A DNA stretch of 64,000 nt from Corynebacterium uberis (GCF_020616335.1 NZ_CP085051.1:310001-374000), one strand, 5' to 3'. Shown: positions 8,396 through 17,972, counted from the stretch's first letter. Numbers and translations: made by a program. Notes: generated by a model from the letters alone, not told the origin.

Positions 8396-9332
8396 AGTGC
8401 AGAGAACTTTAGAGGTCTCAAATCTTGCATTCAGTTACGGAAAATACACGGCGGTAAAAGACGTCTCGTTTGAGGTTAAATCTGGTGAGATCTTTGGTCT
8501 TTTAGGCACCAACGGAGCTGGGAAAACAACGACACTAGAGATCGTTGAGGGGTTCAAGACGGCGAAGTCGGGAACCGTGCGGTGCTTCGGGCTGGATCCT
8601 TCTAAGAGTCCCGGTGCTGTGCGATCAAGAACAGGAATTGTGCTTCAAACCTCTGGCTTTTTCAATGAGATGTCGGTGCAAGATACGTTAAGCTGGTGGG
8701 GGTCTATTTCGGGAAGGCAGGACCGGGAAGACCAGGTACTTGAATCGTGCGGACTGGCTAACCGTGCCCGGTCTAGTGTTGGATCGCTATCGGGAGGGGA
8801 GAAAAGAAGGCTTGACTTAGCGATGGCTATTTGGGGATCGCCGGAGCTGATCATTCTTGATGAGCCAACCACCGGTTTGGACCCAGAGTCACGCCAGATG
8901 CTGTGGAGCCTCGTGGAGCAGGAAAAGGGTCGAGGGGCCTCAGTGATCCTCACGACGCATTACCTTGATGAGGCTGAGAGGCTTTGTGACCGCATAGCGA
9001 TTATGCACGAGGGGAGTATTGTGGCAAGGGGCACCTTGGAAGAATTGCGTGACTCCGGTTCAGTTACTGGTTATATCTCAGTCCAGGGCCCTCGTGAGGA
9101 ATTTGACAGGTTAGTAACCCCAATGGATTTGACGGTGGCGAACGTCTCTGGGTCCCCGGAGCATTGTCGATATGAATTTCAGGATACTCAGCTCGAACCT
9201 CTCACTGACTTGATCGCGGAAATACACGGATCGGACGTGCTCAGCATCACGGAGCTTTCCATCAGGCCGAGGAATCTCGATGAGATATTTATGGGAATCG
9301 CTCGAGGTCAAGCAGGCAAAGAGGAGGTATAG
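8385..9332 (+). CDS. ABC transporter ATP-binding protein (ABC-2 type)
   Basis: 315 aa cytoplasmic ATPase. Walker A GTNGAGKTT (residue 41 on), signature LSGGEKRR, Walker B with LIILDEPTTGLDPES, and the switch His in TTHYLDEAE. A C-terminal extension of about 90 residues is typical of drug/bacteriocin/lipid exporters of the DrrA/CcmA-like class. An earlier in-frame start exists at 8343, but the ATG at 8385 lies just before the conserved first strand and overlaps the small membrane gene. It sits immediately before its permease. Composition unlike the flanking genes suggests acquisition. Confidence 0.88.
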   Translation: MKDKVQRTLEVSNLAFSYGKYTAVKDVSFEVKSGEIFGLLGTNGAGKTTTLEIVEGFKTAKSGTVRCFGLDPSKSPGAVRSRTGIVLQTSGFFNEMSVQDTLSWWGSISGRQDREDQVLESCGLANRARSSVGSLSGGEKRRLDLAMAIWGSPELIILDEPTTGLDPESRQMLWSLVEQEKGRGASVILTTHYLDEAERLCDRIAIMHEGSIVARGTLEELRDSGSVTGYISVQGPREEFDRLVTPMDLTVANVSGSPEHCRYEFQDTQLEPLTDLIAEIHGSDVLSITELSIRPRNLDEIFMGIARGQAGKEEV

Positions 9333-10076
9333 GTGTTACAGCAGTTTATTTTTGAGTGTAAGACTATTTTCCTTAAAAAGACTGTCGCCATGACGGTATT
9401 TTTGGTGCCGCTTGCGCTCGTTGGCCTTGCTTACGCTACGCAACCCCAGGATGAGGCTTCTTGGGTATCTTTGGCGGCTTCTTGGGGGGTGCTTGTGGTC
9501 GCTTTCTCGGTTTTGTTTGCGATCCCTACAGTCGTTGCTGATCGCCGTTCGAGGCTTCTTTATAAGCGGTTGTTAACTTCAGCGCTGTCAAAATCGCAGA
9601 TTATCATCGCAGGGATGGCACCGTATTTTTTCATCGGAATATTTCAAGTGGTTTTCGTGATCATTTGCCTGTCGTTCCTTGGCGATTTGAAAATAGTTAA
9701 TCCCGCCCTCATGTTCTTTGGGGCAGTGCTCCTAGCCTTGGTTGCGTGCGTTGCGGGACTGGCGTTGGGCGCTCTTTCACAAGAAGCGGAAAAGGCGCAA
9801 TGGGTGGTTCTACCGGTGGTTGTGGTAGTCGCAGTTGCCGCAAATTTCCTTCCCATGCAAACACTGGATGGATGGTTGCGTACCGTTCTGTATCTGGCCC
9901 CTGGGGGAGGATTTGTTGATCTGTTCTATGTATCCTTAGGGGAAACCTCATTTGGGCATTCGATCCTGGGGGTTGCACCTACGGTCGGGGTTGTAGTGTC
10001 GATTGTGTCTTCGGCAATATGGGGCATTATTTCCGGATGGGTTGCGATGTCGCGTTTCCGCTGGGACATCCGATAA
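9333..10076 (+). CDS. ABC-2 type transporter permease
   Basis: 247 aa inner-membrane protein with about six TM helices, partner of the preceding ATPase. Starts at GTG directly after the ATPase stop codon with GAGGAGG 5 bp upstream. The stretch VADRRSRLLYKRLLTSALSK between TM2 and TM3 resembles the coupling-helix region of ABC-2 permeases. Exported substrate unknown; no bacteriocin precursor, protease or resistance gene was found nearby. Confidence 0.85.
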   Translation: MLQQFIFECKTIFLKKTVAMTVFLVPLALVGLAYATQPQDEASWVSLAASWGVLVVAFSVLFAIPTVVADRRSRLLYKRLLTSALSKSQIIIAGMAPYFFIGIFQVVFVIICLSFLGDLKIVNPALMFFGAVLLALVACVAGLALGALSQEAEKAQWVVLPVVVVVAVAANFLPMQTLDGWLRTVLYLAPGGGFVDLFYVSLGETSFGHSILGVAPTVGVVVSIVSSAIWGIISGWVAMSRFRWDIR

Positions 10077-10694
10077 AGAATGATCCGTCTCCTAACTCGG
10101 TTGTCTAGGTTGCGCTAACTCCCTGCTATTGCGGCCAAAGTGGACGCTATCAGGGGGTAATTGTGGCGAATGCTTCATACTGGTCTTGAGTGAATTCTCA
10201 GTGGGTAGTCTTCCGTGGATCGATGCTGTAGTGAATGGGAGCCTCGGGCAATGGTAATTCCATGCTAGTTCGGGTATCCTATTGCATCCGTAAGTGAGTT
10301 TCCTTGCGTGCTAGTTTAAAAATGTATGGCCCTCGGATCGGGTTCGGGTGCCTGTTTGTTCTAAAATGTGGTTCCGTTTGCGCGCAAAGTGTAGCATTAC
10401 AAAATCCTTCTCCAGTATGCGCTACCACTACGAATAATGGTTCATCTGGTTTGCCATAAGAAACTGATGATGGGCGGGTACGCAAGTGGTTGAGGGTAGC
10501 TGCACAGGCTGATGCCTACTGAATGAGAGGGTTTTGCTCAGGTAGGGGGCTCGTGCTGGTGGCAGCACCTTCGGGGTACCAGCGGGGATCTGTTTTCGGG
10601 GGAGACGCGTCGGGTAGGGTATCCACCTTTGGTATCACTCGAGGACTCCCCGGTACACTCCGCGTAGTTCGACAAACTCTTCCGGGAGGCAGAA
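10077..10694. other. Intergenic, no gene seen
   Basis: About 620 bp, A+T-richer at its start and returning to host-like composition near resB. Only short ORFs without protein-like features. It probably marks the right end of the inserted ABC cassette. Promoter and leader of resB are expected here, but no box is clear enough to call. Confidence 0.5.
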
Positions 10695-12407
10695 GTGAAG
10701 ACGATTATTCGGTGGTTGCGGCGGGCCTGGAACTGGCTCACCAGCATGCGCACCGCCCTGGTCTTGCTGTTTCTATTGGCGCTTGCCGCCATCCCGGGCG
10801 CGCTGCTGCCGCAACGCTCACTCAATGAGTCCAACGTGGCCGACTACCTGGCGGCCAACGGCACAGTGGCGCAAGTCTATGACAAGCTGCACCTCTTCGA
10901 TGTCTTCTCTGCCCCCTGGTTCACCGCCATTTACGTGCTGCTGACCATCTCCTTGGTGGGCTGCATCATTCCGCGCACCCTGGAGCACTGGCGCGCCATG
11001 CGCACCCCGCCGGTGCGCGCACCGAAGGTGCTCTCCCGGATGCCGCATCACGCGCAGGGGCGTGTGGAGGAGGAAGTAGGGGACGTCGAAAAGCGGGTGC
11101 GTGGCTACCTGCGCGGCTGGCACGTCGCCCGCTACACCCCGGAGGAGGACCGTGCGGGCGCGCTGTCCCTGTCTGCCGAGCGCGGCTATGCGCGCGAGTT
11201 GTGCAACCTGATTTTCCACCTGTCGCTGGTGGCCATCCTGGTCACCGTGGCCGCCGGACGGCTGGTCTCCTACGAAGGCCACGTCATCGTGGTCACCGGA
11301 ACCGGCTCCAACCCGGAGATCGCGGCCGCGCAAAAGGGGGAGTTCTGCAACACCTCGCCCGCCAACTTTGACACCTTCCGCGGGGGATTGCTTTTTGACG
11401 GCACCGGGCTCAACCCCTTCTGCTTCATCCCCCACGACTTCACCGCGGACTACCTGCCCAACGGCCAAGCCGAAATGTTCAGCTCCACCATCTCCTACGC
11501 CCGCGGAGACGACATCACCACCGACCCCTCCAGCTGGAAGACCTACGACCTCAAGGTCAACCACCCGCTGCGCCTCGGCGGAGACCGCATCTACCTCCAG
11601 GGCCACGGCTTCGCCCCCACCTTCACCGTCACCTGGCCCAATGGGGAAACCCGCAGCCAAACCCTGCAATGGCTTCCCGACGACCCCACGTTCTTCCTGT
11701 CGTCCGGAGCCATGCGCTTCGACCCTCCCGCAGGGATGTACCCGGACCTCTACGAGCGCCGGCAACACCAGCTGGCCATCCAAGGGCTATTCGCCCCCAC
11801 CGCCGCCTGGTCCGGAGAAAAAGGCGAACTGCTCAGCTCCGCGTTCCCCCAGATGCGCGACCCCGCGGTGGCCATTGACGTCTACCGCGGCGACAACGGC
11901 CTGGACACCGGCGTGGGCCAAAACATCTTCACCCTGGACCGCTCGCTCATCCACTCCGGGCAACTGCGCAAAATCGACCGCGTCAACCTTTCCCAAGGCC
12001 AGCAGGTCACCCTCGACGACGGCACCAAGATCCGCTTCGACGGCGCCAGCGAATACGCCAACTACGTGGTGGGTCACGACCCCACCCAAGGCTTCGTCCT
12101 GGCCGCGGCGATCAGCATGCTGGTCAGCCTCATGGCGTCCCTGATGATCAAGCGCCGCCGCGTGTGGGTGCGCCTGCGCCCGGGTGCCCAGGGCGGCACC
12201 GACATCGAGCTGGGCGGCCTGGCGCGCACAGACCACGCCGGATGGGGTGGCGAGTTTGATGCCCTGGCCCGCAAGGTGCTGCTGCTTCCGGATCCGGATG
12301 AGGAAGAAGAGGAAGAAGAGGAAGCCGACGACCGTGGCGCAGCCAATAGTGCGGACGCCAGCGGAGATGATGAGTCGGATGCCAGCCCGGCGCCAGCCGG
12401 AGCCTAA
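10695..12407 (+). CDS. resB: Cytochrome c biogenesis protein ResB
   Basis: 570 aa membrane protein of system II cytochrome c maturation, which with CcsB/ResC carries heme outward and attaches it to apocytochrome c. Seen: three N-terminal TM segments starting SMRTALVLLFLLALAAIPG, the GALLPQRSLN motif, a large extracytoplasmic domain (about residues 215-450) and a last TM near 460-485. Unusual: the C-terminal cytoplasmic tail is very acidic, with a run of Asp/Glu around residues 533-549. Partner ccsB lies 245 bp downstream. Confidence 0.93.
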   Translation: MKTIIRWLRRAWNWLTSMRTALVLLFLLALAAIPGALLPQRSLNESNVADYLAANGTVAQVYDKLHLFDVFSAPWFTAIYVLLTISLVGCIIPRTLEHWRAMRTPPVRAPKVLSRMPHHAQGRVEEEVGDVEKRVRGYLRGWHVARYTPEEDRAGALSLSAERGYARELCNLIFHLSLVAILVTVAAGRLVSYEGHVIVVTGTGSNPEIAAAQKGEFCNTSPANFDTFRGGLLFDGTGLNPFCFIPHDFTADYLPNGQAEMFSSTISYARGDDITTDPSSWKTYDLKVNHPLRLGGDRIYLQGHGFAPTFTVTWPNGETRSQTLQWLPDDPTFFLSSGAMRFDPPAGMYPDLYERRQHQLAIQGLFAPTAAWSGEKGELLSSAFPQMRDPAVAIDVYRGDNGLDTGVGQNIFTLDRSLIHSGQLRKIDRVNLSQGQQVTLDDGTKIRFDGASEYANYVVGHDPTQGFVLAAAISMLVSLMASLMIKRRRVWVRLRPGAQGGTDIELGGLARTDHAGWGGEFDALARKVLLLPDPDEEEEEEEEADDRGAANSADASGDDESDASPAPAGA

Positions 12408-12651
12408 GGCGGCGGTGCCGGAGGGTTGACTCTTGGGGGAGAGGGGCTGCCTTCTCCCGCGCCGCGGGGTGAGCCCGGAGTGTGCCACCCGCGGTTCCAG
12501 TCGCTGCCGCCCGCACCCCGAAGGGCGCCTTTGAGCAGGTAACACGGCATCTGGTAGCGTTTCGCGGTGGAACTATTAGGCGCAGGGAACTGACCGTGCG
12601 CCCTCACTTTGTCTCCGGGCCGTCAGCGGTGAAGAGGACGCAGCAACAACC

Positions 12652-13584
12652 ATGCCAATCGATCAAAATTTTGCAAACCTATCAGACCACGCCTTCCAGG
12701 GGGCCAGCGTGGTCTACATCGTGGCCCTGATCGCCTCTCTGTTTTATTACGTCAAGGAGCAGGGCAGGATCCGAGCGCAAGCCGAAGGCGAGTCCGGCGA
12801 TACACCGGAGGCGGCGAAGCGGGCTGCCTCGGCACAGAAGTGGGGCGGAATCACGCAGGCGATGGTGTGGCTGGGCATCATCTTGCACGTGATCGCCGTG
12901 ATCGTCCGCGGGCTGGCGGTGCACCGCGTGCCGCTGGGCAATCTCTACGAGTACGTCCTGGTGATCTCTGCCGGCACCATGATCGTCGCCGCGATTGTTA
13001 TCCAGCTGCGTAACGCCCGGGTGTTCTGGCCGTGGGTGCTCACCCCCATGGTGGTGCTCATGTTCTACGGCGGAACCAAGCTCTACGTGGCCGCCGCCCC
13101 GGTGGTGCCGGCGCTGCGTTCCTTCTGGCTGCCCATGCACGTCACAGTGGTATCCGCCGGTGGCTCCATCGGCATCGTCTCCGGGTTGTTCTCTCTGGCC
13201 TACCTGCTGCGGGTGTGGCAGCCCAAGGGCAAGGAGCGGGGCTTCTTTGGCGCGGTGGCGCGCCCGCTTCCCACCGCGAAGGCGCTTGACCAGGTGGCCT
13301 ACCGGCTGGCCATTTTCACCCTGCCCATCTTGGGCATCGGGATCATCCTGGGGGCAATCTGGGCGGAGGCCGCCTGGAATAGGTACTGGGGTTGGGACCC
13401 CAAGGAGACGGTGTCCTTTATCACCTGGATCCTCTACGCGGCGTACCTGCACGCGCGCGCGACCGCCGGGTGGAAGGTTGGCGCGGCGTGGGTGAACATC
13501 CTGGCGCTGGCCACGATGGTGTTCAACCTCTTCTTTATCAACATGGTGGTCTCCGGCCTGCACTCCTATGCCGGCTTGAACTGA
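12652..13584 (+). CDS. ccsB: Cytochrome c biogenesis protein CcsB (ResC)
   Basis: 310 aa polytopic protein, the heme-handling subunit of system II. The tryptophan-rich WWD-type motif is at WNRYWGWDPKET (about residues 242-253), flanked by TM helices. A conserved external His lies in LPMHVTVVSAGG. Start: the ATG in CAACAACCATG; SD is weak. Forms a complex with ResB encoded just upstream. Confidence 0.93.
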   Translation: MPIDQNFANLSDHAFQGASVVYIVALIASLFYYVKEQGRIRAQAEGESGDTPEAAKRAASAQKWGGITQAMVWLGIILHVIAVIVRGLAVHRVPLGNLYEYVLVISAGTMIVAAIVIQLRNARVFWPWVLTPMVVLMFYGGTKLYVAAAPVVPALRSFWLPMHVTVVSAGGSIGIVSGLFSLAYLLRVWQPKGKERGFFGAVARPLPTAKALDQVAYRLAIFTLPILGIGIILGAIWAEAAWNRYWGWDPKETVSFITWILYAAYLHARATAGWKVGAAWVNILALATMVFNLFFINMVVSGLHSYAGLN

Positions 13585-14165
13585 CAGGGGTAAGGGGGCA
13601 GGGGGCGGGGGAGTCGCTGCTGCGCCAGCCAAGAGGAGACGTGGCTGGCTCGGGCGGGGCGGTAGCTGGGCCCGCTGACGCGGGTCTAGAGCGGGCCCGT
13701 TCGGGCGAGCTGGAGTGGGATGTGCTGTAGCGTGCTCGGGGCCCGCGTGCAGGTCGGGGGTAATTTATGGGGGTAAAGCCTGCGTTGCAGGACTCGTCAT
13801 TCGGAAGGGTCCATGGATACCTTGCGTTGTTCGTAATTCCGTTGACTTTCATAGGAAATGTATGGGAATTAGGGGCAAAAAATTCACCCGGTACGCCCGC
13901 GACCAGGGGTTACTGCTGTAATACACGCATTCTTCCGCACACAAATTATGTGTGACCTGAACCTATAGGTGTGCGCACATTGCTTAAGTTTCGGATATTT
14001 CTTACGTCTGATTGCGACCGCGCCGGGATACCTAAGCGAAATCATTGTCATTATGGTTGGCCATTGTGTAGCCAAAGGATGTAATCTGCAAGCAAAACCA
14101 GGATGGACGAGATGGACGAGGCTGTTCATCGAACCACACGTTGAAGATCGAAGAGAGGGGCAGAC
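13585..14165. other. Intergenic, mixed composition, one inverted repeat
   Basis: No supported gene in 580 bp. The stretch from about 13,750 to 14,150 is A+T-richer than its surroundings. An inverted repeat CACACA-AATTA-TGTGTG at 13938-13954 lies 210 bp before the XRE-type regulator and could be an operator. A 62-codon ORF at 13767 contains a hydrophobic run but has no other support. Confidence 0.5.
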
Positions 14166-14447
14166 ATGGCAGTACCCCGTCGCAAGGTGGGAAAGCCGGC
14201 GGGCGACAATGAGGAGCTTCTGGAGCTGGGATCCCAGCTGGCAGAGCGTCGTCGACGTATGGGGCGTCTCCAGCAAGACGTCGCGGACTCCGCGGGTGTA
14301 TCCCGCTCCACATTGCACGCCATTGAGCACGGTGCCACCGGCGTGCGTTGGGAAAAGGTGGCGGCAGTAGCAGGGGCGTTGGAGCTGCGCTTGTGCTTCA
14401 TCGAACCGCAACCGCCGCGCGAACCGCCGAAGCCCATCTCCTACTAA
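14166..14447 (+). CDS. Small XRE-type helix-turn-helix regulator
   Basis: 93 aa predicted DNA-binding protein. The HTH lies at about residues 25-65 (LQQDVADSAGVSRSTLHAIE), with the classic Cro/CI pattern. It is followed by a strand-like segment ELRLCFIEPQPP, as found in HipB-like antitoxins. AGAGGGG precedes the ATG. No HipA-like or other toxin partner is adjacent. It may regulate itself or rmlB downstream; that is inference. Confidence 0.8.
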   Translation: MAVPRRKVGKPAGDNEELLELGSQLAERRRRMGRLQQDVADSAGVSRSTLHAIEHGATGVRWEKVAAVAGALELRLCFIEPQPPREPPKPISY

Positions 14448-14584
14448 TCGCCCGCCTCAATCAACCGAGTAGGGGCCGTCACGTCAAGGCCCACTCACGG
14501 TTCACGCACCCGCGTCCGGGTGGAGGGTCGGCCCCCACGTGCGGCCCCACACCGCAGCATTGCGCTATGACCCCATGGCGCCAT

Positions 14585-14590
14585 TAGGCT
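14585..14590 (+). promoter_or_regulatory. -10 box of rmlB (leaderless)
   Basis: TAGGCT, 6 nt before the rmlB ATG. Confidence 0.55.
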
Positions 14591-14596
14591 GTTGTC

Positions 14597-15679
14597 ATGC
14601 ACATTCTGGTCACCGGAGGAGCCGGCTTCATCGGCTCTAACTTTGTCCGTAGTGCGCTGCAACCAGCGCGCCGGTGCGTGAGCACCGTTACTGTCCTTGA
14701 CGCTATGACCTACGCAGCTAACCCCGCCAGCCTTCAGGGGCTGGACGGGGCTTATGTATCTGCGGATGTATCTGCGGATGTATCTGCGGGCCAGGGGGAG
14801 CGCCCGCGCCTGAGGGTGGTCGAAGGTTCCGTGTGTGATCGGGACCTGGTGTATGACCTCGTCTCTGAGGCGGACCTGGTGGTTCACTTCGCCGCGGAGT
14901 CGCACAACGATCGGTCTTTGACGGATCCCATGGCCTTCGTGCGCACCAACGTGGAGGGCACTGTGACGGTTGCACAGGCGGCCGCGGACCGCGGGGTGCG
15001 GCTGCATCATGTTTCTACGGATGAGGTTTATGGTGATCTGCCTTTGACTCCGCGGGGGGTTGATCGTTTTACCCCAAAAACACCATATCGGCCCTCTAGT
15101 CCGTATTCTGCTTCTAAGGCTGCAAGTGATCATTTCATTCGCGCCTATACGCGGAGTATGGGTCTGGAGGCGACAATATCTAATTGCTCAAACAACTACG
15201 GTCCGCGCCAGCACCCGGAGAAGTTTATTCCACGGCAAATAATCACACTATTACGCGGTGGACGGCCGCGCGTCTATGGCGGGGGACACAACGTGCGCGA
15301 TTGGATCCACGTTGCGGACCACAATGAGGCAGTTTGGGCGATTGTGCATAAAGGCACCCCCGGGCAGACCTACCTCATCGGCGCCGATGGGGAACGCTCG
15401 AACCTGGAGATCGTCGCGGAGCTGAACACTATCTTCGGCCGCGACCCGGATGACTGCGTCCACGTCACTGATCGTCCCGGCCATGATCGGCGCTATGCCA
15501 TCGATCCGTCGAGTGTCCGGGCGTTGGGCTGGCGGCCTGAGCATACGGACCTGGCGGAGGGCTTGGCGCAGACGGCGCAGTGGTACCGGGATAATGAGTC
15601 CTGGTGGGCGCAGGCCTTTGCCCGTTCGGAGGAGTTCTACCGGCGTTCCGAACGCGAGCTTGACCGGCCGGGCCACTAG
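14597..15679 (+). CDS. rmlB: dTDP-glucose 4,6-dehydratase
   Basis: 360 aa short-chain dehydrogenase acting second in dTDP-L-rhamnose synthesis, which supplies the rhamnose of the arabinogalactan linker. Seen: NAD motif GGAGFIG (residues 7-13), STDEVYG, the YSASK catalytic pair (Tyr170, Lys174) and the RNCSNNYGP-like segment written here as SNCSNNYGPRQ. Odd: residues about 53-64 are a threefold in-frame repeat of Val-Ser-Ala-Asp from a 12-bp tandem repeat (14753-14788) in a variable loop. First of an rmlB-rmlC-rmlA run; no rmlD in the window. Confidence 0.94.
   Translation: MHILVTGGAGFIGSNFVRSALQPARRCVSTVTVLDAMTYAANPASLQGLDGAYVSADVSADVSAGQGERPRLRVVEGSVCDRDLVYDLVSEADLVVHFAAESHNDRSLTDPMAFVRTNVEGTVTVAQAAADRGVRLHHVSTDEVYGDLPLTPRGVDRFTPKTPYRPSSPYSASKAASDHFIRAYTRSMGLEATISNCSNNYGPRQHPEKFIPRQIITLLRGGRPRVYGGGHNVRDWIHVADHNEAVWAIVHKGTPGQTYLIGADGERSNLEIVAELNTIFGRDPDDCVHVTDRPGHDRRYAIDPSSVRALGWRPEHTDLAEGLAQTAQWYRDNESWWAQAFARSEEFYRRSERELDRPGH
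14753..14788 (+). repeat. In-frame 12-bp tandem repeat inside rmlB
   Basis: Three near-perfect copies of GTATCTGCGGAT, adding Val-Ser-Ala-Asp units without breaking the frame. Confidence 0.85.
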
Positions 15680-15682
15680 GAT
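15677..15682 (+). promoter_or_regulatory. -10 box of rmlC (leaderless)
   Basis: TAGGAT overlaps the rmlB stop codon and sits 7 nt before the rmlC ATG, so rmlC may also have its own promoter. Confidence 0.5.
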
Positions 15683-15689
15683 AAGCCCC

Positions 15690-16316
15690 ATGTTCACACC
15701 GGTAGAAGGATTTGACGGCGTCTTGCATCTGTCCCCCACGGTCCACCCGGACGAGCGGGGCACCTTCCACGAATGGTTCAAGGCTTCCGCTTTTGAGGAG
15801 GCCACGGGCCATCCCTTCGATCTTCAGCAGGCCAACATGTCCGTGTCTAAGGCGGGCGTGCTGCGGGGCCTGCACTATGCGGAGGTGCCCCCGGGCCAGG
15901 CGAAGTTTGTCACCTGCCCTGCGGGCGCGATCTTTGATGTGGTGGTGGATGTGCGGGAGGGCAGTGACTCCTTTGGTCGGTGGACGTCGTTCGAGCTGAC
16001 TCAGGACAACCACCACGGGGTGTACATCCCGGCGGGGTATGCCCATGGTTTCGTGGCGGTGCGCGATTCTTGCGTGGTCTACTTGACTACCTCGGAGTAT
16101 GAGCCTGCCGCGGAGCATTCCCTCAATCCTTTCGATGAGCAGATCAACGTGGCGTGGCCCAATATGGACTACATCTTGTCGCAGAAGGATCAGCAGGCGC
16201 CTTCGGTGGCGCAGCTGGGGGAGGAGGGCTTGCTGCCCCACATGGAGGAGTGCCAGGCCCAGCTGACGGATCTGCGCGATAGCTGGGCTGTTGCCAATGA
16301 AGAGGCGGGGCTGTGA
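15690..16316 (+). CDS. rmlC: dTDP-4-dehydrorhamnose 3,5-epimerase
   Basis: 208 aa cupin epimerase, third step of dTDP-rhamnose synthesis. Seen: [16 protein letters not shown] with the catalytic His (His62), [10 protein letters not shown], and [11 protein letters not shown] with the catalytic-region Tyr. The length is that of a stand-alone RmlC; in some corynebacteria RmlC and RmlD are fused, which is not the case here. The open frame extends upstream to 15450 inside rmlB, but homology starts at [11 protein letters not shown]. Overlaps rmlA by 4 bp. Confidence 0.93.
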   Translation: MFTPVEGFDGVLHLSPTVHPDERGTFHEWFKASAFEEATGHPFDLQQANMSVSKAGVLRGLHYAEVPPGQAKFVTCPAGAIFDVVVDVREGSDSFGRWTSFELTQDNHHGVYIPAGYAHGFVAVRDSCVVYLTTSEYEPAAEHSLNPFDEQINVAWPNMDYILSQKDQQAPSVAQLGEEGLLPHMEECQAQLTDLRDSWAVANEEAGL

Positions 16317-17203
16317 AGGGCATCATCTTGGCTGGGGGGACGGGGTCGCGGCTGTGGCCGATCACCCAGGCGGTGAGCAAGCAGCTGGTTCCGGTCTATG
16401 ACAAGCCGATGGTCTACTACCCGCTGTCGACGCTCATGTTGGCGGGGATTCGGGACATCCTCATCATCACCACGGTGCAGGATGAGCCGCAGTTTCGGCG
16501 GCTTTTGGGGGATGGTTCGCAGTTTGGTATTTCGTTGAGCTTTGCGCAGCAGGAGCGTCCGGGCGGCTTGGCGGAGGCGTTCATCCTGGGTGCGCAGCAT
16601 ATTGGCGGCGACTCTGTGGCGTTGGTGTTGGGGGATAATATTTTTTATGGCGCGGGCCTGGGCACTCAGCTGCGCCGTTATACCGAGCCTGTGGGGGCGA
16701 CGATTTTTGCGTATTGGGTCTCCCAGCCGCAGGACTACGGTGTGGTTTCCTTTAATGAGCAGGGCACGGCCACGGCGTTGGAGGAAAAACCGGCCCACCC
16801 GCGCTCCCATTATGCAGTTCCCGGCTTGTATTTTTATGACAATGATGTTGTAGAGATTGCCCGGGGGCTGACCCCCAGCGCGCGCGGCGAGCTGGAGATC
16901 ACGGACGTCAATAACGCGTACCTGCGCCGGGGGGCGTTGCAGGTGGAGGTGCTTCCGCGGGGGACGGCCTGGCTGGATACGGGCACGGTGGACAACCTCA
17001 TGGCCGCGGGGGACTTCGTGCGCACCATCGAGCAGCGCCAGGGGCTCAAGATCGGGGTTCCTGAGGAGGTGGCGTGGCGGATGGGCTATCTTGACGACGC
17101 CGCCGTCCTCGCCCGGGCCCACAGCCTGCGGGCGTCTGGCTACGGGGACTACCTCGCGCAGATCGTCGAGCGGGAGCGGGCCCAGGGCCCGGCCGCGACG
17201 TAG
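16313..17203 (+). CDS. rmlA: Glucose-1-phosphate thymidylyltransferase
   Basis: 296 aa nucleotidyltransferase making dTDP-glucose, the first committed step of dTDP-rhamnose synthesis. Seen: [11 protein letters not shown] (residues 8-18), [27 protein letters not shown] and [12 protein letters not shown] start overlaps the rmlC stop by 4 bp, which implies translational coupling. Length is typical. Confidence 0.95.
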   Translation: MKGIILAGGTGSRLWPITQAVSKQLVPVYDKPMVYYPLSTLMLAGIRDILIITTVQDEPQFRRLLGDGSQFGISLSFAQQERPGGLAEAFILGAQHIGGDSVALVLGDNIFYGAGLGTQLRRYTEPVGATIFAYWVSQPQDYGVVSFNEQGTATALEEKPAHPRSHYAVPGLYFYDNDVVEIARGLTPSARGELEITDVNNAYLRRGALQVEVLPRGTAWLDTGTVDNLMAAGDFVRTIEQRQGLKIGVPEEVAWRMGYLDDAAVLARAHSLRASGYGDYLAQIVERERAQGPAAT

Positions 17204-17204
17204 G

Positions 17205-17519
17205 CTAGCTGTCTTCCTCGTCCGGTTCGGGCGGGGTGGTGGTGTCGCGGGAGTAGCGTTCTTTGGCGCGGCGGAGCCGTTCGGCCTCCTCGCGCTCGGC
17301 CTCCTCTTGGGCGCGCCGGGCTTTGAAGCGGTTCTTTTCGATGGTCCACAGGAACTCTTCATCATCGTCGGGGCCCTTGATCTGTGGGGGCTGCGCCCCG
17401 CCCCGCGGGCCTCCGGGCAGGAATCCCCCGGATTGGGAGCCCCTGCTGCCGGGTCCAAAGGCCTTCCACAGCAGCACCACGCACACCACGATGAGGGCGG
17501 GAATGATGATTCTGCCCAT
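17205..17519 (-). CDS. Small single-TM protein with charged tail
   Basis: 104 aa, unrecognised. One N-terminal TM helix (IIIPALIVVCVVLLWKAF), a Gly/Pro-rich linker, then a strongly charged, probably coiled-coil stretch (EEFLWTIEKNRFKARRAQEE and onward). AGGAGG precedes the ATG. Convergent with rmlA with no gap and divergent from the DUF4229 gene. Confidence 0.72.
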   Translation of the reverse strand: MGRIIIPALIVVCVVLLWKAFGPGSRGSQSGGFLPGGPRGGAQPPQIKGPDDDEEFLWTIEKNRFKARRAQEEAEREEAERLRRAKERYSRDTTTPPEPDEEDS

Positions 17520-17597
17520 GAGTACGGTCCTCCTTGTCCCTCACACTCGCGCCATCCCGGATGGATGGCCATATCTGTCCAGGATACGGACCTTGGG

Positions 17598-17603
17598 TAA
17601 CGT
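17598..17603 (+). promoter_or_regulatory. -10-like box before DUF4229 gene
   Basis: TAACGT, 8 nt before a GTG start, matching the leaderless pattern of other genes here. Confidence 0.4.
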
Positions 17604-17611
17604 GGGGAGAC

Positions 17612-17905
17612 GTGAGTCAGGATCAGGAGCTACGCAAGAAGGCCAACCGCGCCCTGCTGGTATACGGGTTGGCCCGGCTGGGGTTGTTTATTGTGCTGAC
17701 CACCGTCATTCAGGCGGTGGCGGTGGCCGCCAGCGCGCCGGTGCCGCTGGTGGTTTCTGCGCTGTTGGCGCTGCTGGTGGCGTTCCCGTTGTCCATGCTG
17801 GTGTTTAAAAAGCAGCGCTTGGCGGCCAATGAGGCCGTGGCCGCGTGGTCTGCGCGGCGCAAGGAGCGCAAGGCGTGGATTGCTGACGAACTCTCCTCGC
17901 GCTGA
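17612..17905 (+). CDS. DUF4229-type membrane protein
   Basis: 97 aa. Two TM helices (LLVYGLARLGLFIVLTTVI and VPLVVSALLALLVAFPLS), then a basic tail with KKQRLAANEAVAAWSARRKE, the usual layout of the actinobacterial DUF4229 family. Starts at GTG; the open frame reaches back to 17534 but the box upstream of 17612 favours the shorter form. Function unknown. Confidence 0.75.
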   Translation: MSQDQELRKKANRALLVYGLARLGLFIVLTTVIQAVAVAASAPVPLVVSALLALLVAFPLSMLVFKKQRLAANEAVAAWSARRKERKAWIADELSSR

Positions 17906-17972
17906 TCCAAGCGTAGGGTGGCCTCAAGCCGCGGTGATCGCGGAAGAGACCATTTTTTCAGGAGGTTGTCCC

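Noticed and set aside
16190..17572. 460-codon minus-strand frame over rmlC-rmlA
   Set aside because: Antisense shadow of high-G+C genes; only its small part at 17205-17519, in another frame, looks like a real gene.
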